Source of the DNA: Bradyrhizobium sp. CCBAU 53338
GTDB lineage: Bacteria; Pseudomonadota; Alphaproteobacteria; Rhizobiales; Xanthobacteraceae
Assembly: GCF_015291665.1 (NCBI RefSeq)
Contig: NZ_CP030048.1
Coordinates: 2,728,001-2,792,000 of the forward strand
Length of the DNA stretch: 64,000 nucleotides
Reading direction: 5' to 3'
In this document: positions 54,557 through 61,800 of the stretch, in pieces
Layout: the number at the start of each line of letters is the position of its first letter
How positions within the stretch are numbered: the stretch's first letter is position 1
The notes under the pieces: generated by a model
What the model saw: the letters and a program-made list of their open reading frames with translations, nothing else
Databases searched by the model: none
Told to the model about the DNA's origin: nothing
Program-made: the position numbers and the translations under genes

Positions 54557-55915
54557 ATGGCGATCATCGAGGCGGTACCCAAAAATCTCACGGGCGTTGG
54601 AGCCAAACGGGCGATCGCCGGCGGCCCACCCAGCGATTCCATCAAGCACGTCGCACTGGCCGGCTGGATCATCATCGCAACGTTCTTTGGCGGCATCGGT
54701 GCATGGGCCGTGACCGCCCCGCTCAACGGCGCCGTGGTCGCCAACGCCGTGGTCAAGGTCGATGGCAACCGCAAGAGCGTGCAGCACCTCGACGGCGGTA
54801 TCGTCAAGGAACTTCATGTCAAGGAAGGCGACCGTGTTCGCGCCGGCGATCTGCTCATCGTGCTCGATGGGACCCAGGCGCGCGCGGAGTTCGACGTCCT
54901 CACGCAACAATGGGTCGTGCTTCGCGCCACGGAGGTCCGTCTGCTGACCGAGCTCGACCACGGGGCCGAACTCGTCATGCCCGCCGACCTGAAGGCGCGC
55001 TCGGACGATCCTTATCTCAAGAGCGTATGGAACGGGCAGATCAGCCAGTTCGACAGCCGGCGAGCCGCGCTCGAAGGTCAACGCAGTGTCATCAGGGAAA
55101 AGATCAACCAACTGGGCTCGCAGATCGTGGGGGCCCAAGCGCAAGTCAAGGCGTTCACGGAGCAGATCAACTCCGTCCACAGCGAGGCAAAGGATATCGC
55201 GCCCCTGGTCGACAGAGGACTGATCGCGCGTCCCCGCATTCTGCAGTTGGAGCGCACCGCCTATGGGCTGGAGGGCCAGATCGCGGATGCGAATGCCAAC
55301 ATTGCCAAGGCGCGCCAGGCGATTGCCGAGCAGGAGCAGCAAATTGCACAGCTCGATAACGATCGGATGACCGACGTGACCAAGGATCTTCGCGATACGC
55401 AGGCGAAAATCCTGGAGGTGATCCCGAAGGCCATGAACGCCAAGGCGGTCCTGGGGCGCATGGAGATTCGCGCGCCCTACAGTGGCCAGGTGGTCGGCCT
55501 CAACGTCTTTTCGGTTGGCGGCGTCATCCAGCGCGGCGACAAGATCCTGGACATCGTCCCGGAGCAGGACGGGCTGACCATCGAAGCGCAAGTGGCGGTC
55601 GAGGACATCAGCGACGTGCATCCCAATACGCGTGCGGAGGTTCACCTCACGGCTTACAAGCAGCGGATCGTGCCGATCATTCACGGCGACGTCATTCAGG
55701 TCTCGGCAGATCGTCTGACCGATCCGAAGACCAACAACCCGTACTACACGGCCTTCGTGCGGATCGACGGGGACGAGCTTGCCGCCATGCCCAATATCAA
55801 GCTCTATCCGGGAATGCCTGCAACCGTCATGATCCCGACCGTCCAGCGCACGGCCTTCGAATATCTGGTCGGCCCGCTGATCATGTCCTTCAATCACGCC
55901 TTCCGCCAGAAATAG
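54557..55915 (+). CDS. Type I secretion periplasmic adaptor (HlyD family)
   Basis: A 452-residue membrane-fusion protein. One transmembrane helix lies at about 33-54 after a short cytosolic tail. The lipoyl half-motifs appear at VVKVDGNRKSVQHLDGGIVK and later at MEIRAPYSGQVVGLNVFSVG, with a long coiled coil between (about 150-290, e.g. QIVGAQAQVKAFTEQINSVH). The C-terminal beta-barrel part ends GMPATVMIPTVQRTAFEYLV as in the HlyD/PrtE family. It bridges the ABC transporter to a TolC-like channel, which is not in this window. It forms a tight operon with the ABC gene. Confidence 0.94.
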   Translation: MAIIEAVPKNLTGVGAKRAIAGGPPSDSIKHVALAGWIIIATFFGGIGAWAVTAPLNGAVVANAVVKVDGNRKSVQHLDGGIVKELHVKEGDRVRAGDLLIVLDGTQARAEFDVLTQQWVVLRATEVRLLTELDHGAELVMPADLKARSDDPYLKSVWNGQISQFDSRRAALEGQRSVIREKINQLGSQIVGAQAQVKAFTEQINSVHSEAKDIAPLVDRGLIARPRILQLERTAYGLEGQIADANANIAKARQAIAEQEQQIAQLDNDRMTDVTKDLRDTQAKILEVIPKAMNAKAVLGRMEIRAPYSGQVVGLNVFSVGGVIQRGDKILDIVPEQDGLTIEAQVAVEDISDVHPNTRAEVHLTAYKQRIVPIIHGDVIQVSADRLTDPKTNNPYYTAFVRIDGDELAAMPNIKLYPGMPATVMIPTVQRTAFEYLVGPLIMSFNHAFRQK

Positions 55916-55997
55916 GAATTGCGGCGACGTCGAGCGCGGAGAAGGGCAAGGTGGCCATCGTCCGACGCCGACGCCACGAGAGAGTGACGCTTTTCCG

Positions 55998-56471
55998 ATG
56001 CGCACAGCTGTTGTTGTTGTCCTCCTTGGCCTGCTCGCCGGCTGCGGGGGAGTCCGGCAGGCGCTTCAGAACGAGAGCGAGGACGCCTCCGTCAGTCTGA
56101 CCGATGCGCTCGCGGATTGCCGGAACGCCTTTCCCGACCAGATCACGCAGGCCGTGCGGCGCGCCGACTGCATCGTGAAGGCGACGGAGCTTTCGGTCAG
56201 GCCCAGCCTGCCATTTCCGGAACTGCTCGACCGCGAGAATGCGCTGCGCAAGACGCTTGCCGTCCAGGTCGAGGCGGGCAAGGTCTCGCTTCTCGAGCGA
56301 AACGACCAGATCGCGAAGGCCCACATGGCCATCGTTGCGGAAGAGGCGGAAAGACTGAAAGCCGTGCCGGCGGACGGGCAGGGCGCCAGCCCGACCTCCG
56401 TCGTTCAGTGGCGGGCCTCCAATTCGAATGCGTGTGCCGGTCTTGGGGGCAATTCTCCGAATTGCTATTGA
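55998..56471 (+). CDS. Small lipoprotein
   Basis: A 157-residue protein with a lipoprotein signal (VVVVLLGLLAGC, Cys16 as the lipidated residue). The mature part is helical and charged (PFPELLDRENALRKTLAVQV; KVSLLERNDQIAKAHMAIVA). It ends SNACAGLGGNSPNCY with a Cys pair. It follows the HlyD gene by 82 bp on the same strand and may belong to the secretion operon. No family recognised. Confidence 0.78.
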   Translation: MRTAVVVVLLGLLAGCGGVRQALQNESEDASVSLTDALADCRNAFPDQITQAVRRADCIVKATELSVRPSLPFPELLDRENALRKTLAVQVEAGKVSLLERNDQIAKAHMAIVAEEAERLKAVPADGQGASPTSVVQWRASNSNACAGLGGNSPNCY

Positions 56472-56547
56472 ACTGGCTTGGCGCGCCACTGCGACACGGC
56501 GCGAAACGTCGGAGCGAGAAGATTCGTCGCCCGGGCCGTCCCGATAT

Positions 56548-57186
56548 TCACTTGAACGGGTCGTTGATCGAAGGAGCTGATTGCCTCACGCGTCGAACGC
56601 CGATGGGAGTGCCATCCGACACGAACAGAAGCTCATATCTCTGGCCGCGAGAGTCGGTCGCCGTGCAGGTGACGTTGGAAACCTTGCGCGCTGCGAAGTT
56701 GCCGAACTGGCGGCAGACACCCGTAGACGCCTCCTCCGCAGGCACCGGAAGCCCATGGACCTTCGGCCTGTGTTTGGAATTCAAGAGCATCCGGTCGACC
56801 GGAAGCTCGTAGGAATTGTCATCGAAGCGCTTGCCATTTTCTCCTGAGAAAGACACGACATGGCTATCGTCCGTCGGATCCTCGAGGGCCACAGCGAAGC
56901 TGACCCGTCCGGATTCCGTATGAGCGTAGGCAACGGCCTTGCACGCATAGTCCTGGCCGGCGATCTTGAGTGTCGTGCACTTGCCGGACATGAGCGCAAG
57001 AATGTCGGTCATCGGCTGACGATGTTCGATGTGTCTGGGCGCGTCGGAACGTTGCTCGACTGCCTGTCGTGTGTCCGCCGTTTGCGCGCCGCATGGGACT
57101 GCCAGGGTCAGAAACGCCCCGGTCAGCATGAGCGGGCGCCCCGCCCGCGGTTGAAGACGCGATAAAATGTTCAAGCCAGCCCCCAT
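56548..57186 (-). CDS. Secreted hypothetical protein
   Basis: A 212-residue protein with a hydrophobic N-terminal segment (LMLTGAFLTLAVPCGAQ) that looks like a signal peptide; the true start may be the second Met at residue 20. The mature part has Cys residues in GKCTTLKIAGQDYACKAVAY and FGNFAARKVSNVTCTATDSR, likely disulfides. It ends SAPSINDPFK. It is convergent with the lipoprotein gene. Function unknown. Confidence 0.72.
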   Translation of the reverse strand: MGAGLNILSRLQPRAGRPLMLTGAFLTLAVPCGAQTADTRQAVEQRSDAPRHIEHRQPMTDILALMSGKCTTLKIAGQDYACKAVAYAHTESGRVSFAVALEDPTDDSHVVSFSGENGKRFDDNSYELPVDRMLLNSKHRPKVHGLPVPAEEASTGVCRQFGNFAARKVSNVTCTATDSRGQRYELLFVSDGTPIGVRRVRQSAPSINDPFK

Positions 57187-57662
57187 TGCAGGGCTAACGA
57201 CCGCGACGGAGAAAGCCTCGTTCGATCATACCCTTACCCTGGTTGTGACATAGTGGCATTGACGTGATTGCCGATCAATCGCAACGAAGTCCGGGCGGGA
57301 AGAGCCTTGCCTTTTTAATTAATGCAGGCGAGACATTACACGCTTGGTCGAAACGACTACGGCCGTTTCGTTCGGCAAAGCAGCTTGCTTGGCCGAGGCA
57401 ACTGTCGCGACGGCGTCGATTTAACGAGCTAGGAACCCGACGCGCGAAGCGACGTTGGCTTTGGGAATTGTGGCTCAGGCCTTGCATGGTCAGGGCGGCA
57501 ATGCCGGCACCGGAATGGCAGTTAGCCGGACGATGTCCGCCTACGCCGGTCTCGGGAGCCGAAACCAATGAGTGATGATTGACTTCGACGCGGATAAGCC
57601 CCTAGTCTCGCCCACTTAAGGTCGTTAACGCTGATTCCCACTAATATAAATGGAATTTACAG
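57187..57662. other. 476-bp gap before the Xre-family regulator gene
   Basis: Two overlapping opposite frames of about 100 codons exist (57264-57575 and 57275-57568), but both are Arg-rich and lack ribosome sites. The last 60 bp are AT-richer and may hold the promoter of the regulator gene. No repeat or RNA gene was identified. Confidence 0.45.
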
Positions 57663-58037
57663 GTGCCTAAAGTCAAGAACAAGGCCGCTGCCAACTTTGG
57701 TTCGCGCTTGAAGCAGCTGCGGGAAGAGCGGTCTATGACCATCACGGAGCTGGCGAGGCGGATTGACGTGACGCCGCCCGCAATTTGGCATTGGGAGAAG
57801 CGGGGCAGGCTGCCCAAGCCCGCCACCATAAAGGCCGTGGCAAAGGTTCTCGACGTCAGTTCCGAATTTCTCGAGAACGGTGTCCATATCGTGAGCACCC
57901 AGGATCAAGGGCCCTCGGACCAGATCTCGATGCGCCCGGACGAGATGAGCCTCGAACAGCTGATCCGTGCCATCGAGGCAAAAGGCTTTCATGTCCGGAT
58001 CTCTTCGGCCGGCGATCGCGAGGCCTCCGAGGCCTAA
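57663..58037 (+). CDS. Xre-family helix-turn-helix regulator
   Basis: A 124-residue protein. The HTH_3-type domain covers about 10-68: FGSRLKQLREERSMTITELA, then RRIDVTPPAIWHWEKRGRLP and AVAKVLDVSSEFLENG. The C-terminal part (about 85-124) is a short helical extension (MSLEQLIRAIEAKGFHVRIS). The start is GTG at 57663, with only a weak GGA upstream. It stands alone between the secretion operon and the LEPR-XLL unit, so it could regulate either; this is context only. Confidence 0.85.
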   Translation: MPKVKNKAAANFGSRLKQLREERSMTITELARRIDVTPPAIWHWEKRGRLPKPATIKAVAKVLDVSSEFLENGVHIVSTQDQGPSDQISMRPDEMSLEQLIRAIEAKGFHVRISSAGDREASEA

Positions 58038-58687
58038 TCGGGAGAATGGGGAGTCCTCCTGCCCCTTCCTTTTGAATGTACCCTCGCCAGAACGGCGCGC
58101 GCCGGAAACAGTGCCGATCAAAGTCGTTCCGGCTTTGCGCGCGGCGATCCGGCTAGGGTCCAAGAGCGCAGTTCCGACCGGGGCGATCCTGCGCTAATTT
58201 TTATCATGCTGTAACGGTCGAACGGCGCGGGGGTGATGCCCCCTTGGCAAGCCGTGCAGTGACATTCACTGCGCACTTTCCGGTGATTAAAATAAGTCTC
58301 GCCGGAAAAAAGTCGAGCGAGTACGTGATTGAGGCTCGCCGACGTAAACGGATGCATTCTGTTCGTAGTGCTGGGCGGATTTTACAACTTCCAGCTATGT
58401 GGTGTCGTCGTGCATTTAGGCGACTGCCGCCGAGGCTTTGCGACCTCCTAAGTTGTTGAGCGAGCGCGCTTACTGAGCGGATCAAGCCGTGCCCCATGCA
58501 ATCGGCTTGCAATCATGGATTGTGTATCGAGGTCGGCACCGACTCGCTGAGCTGCCGATGGCGGCCGAGAGGCCAAAGCGCTTGTAGACGGGCTGTGGCC
58601 GTGTCATAACGTCGTCGTTAAAGCCGTATTAAACTACGGATAAATCGAATTTAAGCCGCCCAATCGTCATTCGAAGGAGGCGCTGCG
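58038..58687. promoter_or_regulatory. 650-bp region upstream of the LEPR-XLL unit
   Basis: No supported ORF. It contains a GGGGG/CCCCC hairpin near 58229-58243, a palindrome at 58256-58272 (GCAGTG, five bases, CACTGC), the CtrA-type box at 58618-58632 and, at the end, AAGGAGG about 8 nt before the 34-codon ORF. This is the probable control region for that ORF and the giant gene after it. Confidence 0.5.
58618..58632 (+). promoter_or_regulatory. CtrA-type box upstream of the LEPR-XLL unit
   Basis: TTAA (58618-58621), seven bases AGCCGTA, TTAA (58629-58632), followed by AC. It lies 55 bp before the short ORF start, a good distance for an activator overlapping the -35 region. Confidence 0.5.
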
Positions 58688-58792
58688 ATGATCAAAGATT
58701 TTAGCACCTTTGAGAGTTTGCACTCAGCTCCTCCCATGCCGCGTGTCGTTGAAGGCACCGGCATTCAAATTCTCCCCGGCACACACCGCTAG
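58688..58792 (+). CDS. 34-residue small ORF before the LEPR-XLL gene
   Basis: ATG at 58688 with a near-perfect AAGGAGG Shine-Dalgarno at good spacing, the best ribosome site in this part of the window. The product (MIKDFSTFESLHSAPPMPRV, then VEGTGIQILPGTHR) is polar without a signal peptide. It ends 93 bp before the giant gene. It could be a leader peptide, a small partner protein or a chance frame; the ribosome site favours translation. Confidence 0.5.
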   Translation: MIKDFSTFESLHSAPPMPRVVEGTGIQILPGTHR

Positions 58793-58885
58793 ACATTCTC
58801 CTCAGGCGCATACTGCTTGAGGCGCGTTCGCGTAACTTCGACTTGCTGCTCGCCGTTCGGTCCATTTTTTCGATGGAGCATTCCG

Positions 58886-61800
58886 ATGGGTATAGCCTGG
58901 CGCTGGAACAAGGAAGCTCACAAGCGCTCCGCGTTCGAATCCCTCCTCGACAAGGTCATTCGCGAGATCCTTCCGGGACGGGACAGTAGAAAGCGGCGGA
59001 TCGGCGGTGCTGCGCGCCCGGCGGCAAAGCCGCGGCGCCAGAACTTCACGCTCGAGGCGATCGAGCCGCGGCTGCTGTTGTCGGCGGATATCACCTATGG
59101 CGGGGTCCTCAATACGCATACGGACTTTACGCTCAAGGCCGAGGCGGGCTCGTTCAATCTCTACGACAACGCGACAGCATCGGTCATCGGTTCAAAATCA
59201 ATCGTTGCCGGTGGTGACAACAGCGTCACGATCGACCGCGGCGGCGGAGACGATATTTACGGCGACACGATTCACCTGGATCTCAAGTCCTTTGAGACTG
59301 CAAATGCAGCGATCGGTGGCCACCTACTGAGCATCAATTTCACCGGCGGCGATCAAAGGCTGTTCCAGGACACCGTTTCGCTGGACGCCGCGTCTGCCGC
59401 GACGGTCGGTTTTGGCCTGAACGTCACGAGCGATTCCGCAATCTCGTCCGGCGCACATGCGAGCTTCGCTGGCGAACTGTCGCTGAAGTCGGAGGCCACC
59501 GCCGTTAGCGATGCGATCGTAGGCCAGGGAATACTGTCCAACGCGAATTCGGCCATCACACTGTCCGGCGCCAATCTGAGCGCATCCGGCAAGGTGAGTT
59601 TGACGGCGCACTCGGCGCTCAATGTGACTGCCGACGGTACTACTAAGGGCAATGCTGACGATCCTGACCTGAGCGGCGAGATCACCGGAAAGATCGCCGA
59701 CGCGATCAACGACAATCTCGGCGACAAGATTCATCTCGTCTCACTGGTCACGAGTTTTTCCAGCGCGAAGATCGATGTCGGCGATTCCGTGCTCAGCGCG
59801 ACCAATGGTGACCTGGTTCTCAATGCGACCGTCGACGGCACGCTGACCGCATCGTCGGCCAACAACAACTCGTTCAAGATCACGATCGTCGCCGGCGATG
59901 CGGATCCGGAGGTGCTGATCCACGGGGCCTCGACCAACGTCAGCGCCAGCGGCAAGATCGATGCGACCGCCAAATCCAGCGTGACGATCAATGCATCGGC
60001 CGTGCCGACCGACAACGCCGACGCATCGAAGGATGCAGCCGTGGCCGTCACGGCGTTCGAGAGCAGGGCAAAACTCGCCGTGTCGGACAGCGCGGTCGTG
60101 AATGCCATGGGCGGCGCCGCGACACTGCAGGCGAGCAGCGAGCTCGATGCCACGACCACGGCGGACGGCAGCGCGGGAACAGCCGGCGCGGGCGTTGCGG
60201 TTTCGGTGGTTTTCGGTGACACCGTAGCATCAGTTGACGGTTCCACCGTCAGCGGCCTCGGAGTCAGCCTTCAGGCCACGACGGACCGCGACATCACGAC
60301 CACGGCCAATTCGTCGGTCGGCGGCAGTGCGCAGAGCGGCGGCGGCGACAACGCGAGCGAGACGACGCTCAAGAACAACAACGCGCAGACAGCGGGAGAT
60401 TCAGGCAACGAAAGCATTTCATTTGCGGGCGCGATCGCGGTCGCGGTAGATACGGGCGATACCAAGGCCTATTTGCAGGACGGAACCATCAACGCCGGCA
60501 TTGATGCTGCGTCGATCATAGCGGCGTCCGTCGACGTGATGACGACCAACGCGGATGGTGGGTTCACCCAGGATTCGTCCGGCGGTGGCGGCGGTGCTTC
60601 CAAGGCGGTCGGCGTCGCGGTCGCGATCAATGTCGCGACCCGGGATGATCTTGCCTACATTGGCGGAACGAGCACCGTTACTGGCGGTTCGCTCGCCATT
60701 GAGGTCCAGGCGCTGGACGACAAGCAAAGCGTATTCAGCGCAGAAGCGATCTCCGGCCTCGGGGACGCCAGCAGCGTCAGTTTTGCCGGATCACTGGCGA
60801 TCAATGTCGTCCTGTTCAATCATAAAGCCTATCTCGACAACGGTGCGAACGTCACGCTGGTCGGGAGCCCGGACGTCACCATCGCGGCGCACGCGGACAT
60901 CAAGAACGTCGCGAAGGCGACGCCGCACGAAGCCGACGGCGTGAATCCCGGAACCGGAATCGGCGCCTCCGTAGCTTTCAACTACGGTGAAGACACGACT
61001 GCCGCCTACGTCGACGACAATGTCTTGCTCACGGGCGCGAAGGGTCTGACGCTCGATGCCTCGTCGGCGCACGAGATGGAGACCGAGGCCAAGAACGGTT
61101 CGGCCGGCGGGACTGCGGTCACGCCCGTCATCGCGATTTCGGTCGCGAATGACGATACCCATGCAACGATCGGCAGCGGCGGCCTGCTGACGGTCGGCGC
61201 CGACGGATTCAATCTGAGTTCCACCCTGACCAATGTCGTCAGGACCTCCGCCGAGGGCGACACCGAAGCGGATAAGACCGGCGTCGGCATTTCGCTTGCC
61301 TTGTCGATCGTGAATGATGACTCGCAGGCCACCACCGGCCGCAATCTCTTCACGAGCGGCGGCGCGGCGGCCTTCATGTCGAGCGCCATCTCGATCAGTG
61401 AGAGCTCGGCGAAAGCAAGCGTGAAGGGCGGCGAAGACAGCGGCAGCGGCAAGAAAGCCGACGGCAAGAAGCAGGATCAGATGAACTTCGCCGACACCAC
61501 GGCGAAGACCAAGACGGGTGGAAGTGCCAAGGGCAACAATGGCGCAACCGCTCCCGATGCCGATACCGGCAGCGGGCAGGTCGACGTCGCAGGTGCGATC
61601 GCGGTCAACATCGAGAATGGATCGTCGGTTGCGTCGATTCCGGATAGCGGCCATGTCACGGCGACCGGGCTGATTACAGTCCATTCGCAGGCCAATGTCG
61701 ACGGGCATGCGCTCGCGGATGGTTCCGCGGTCACCGGAAGCGGCGGCACCGGCGTCGGCGTTGCGGTCGCTGTCAACGTCAACAACATCACCAACCAGGC

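Noticed and set aside
52739..56005. 1088-codon minus-strand open frame opposite the ABC/HlyD operon
   Set aside because: Composition is typical of a GC-rich antisense frame (Arg, Asp, His, Gly), with no motifs, whereas the plus-strand genes have clear catalytic motifs.
57264..57575. 103-codon frame before the Xre-family gene
   Set aside because: Arg/Trp-rich, no ribosome site, and an equally long opposite frame overlaps it.
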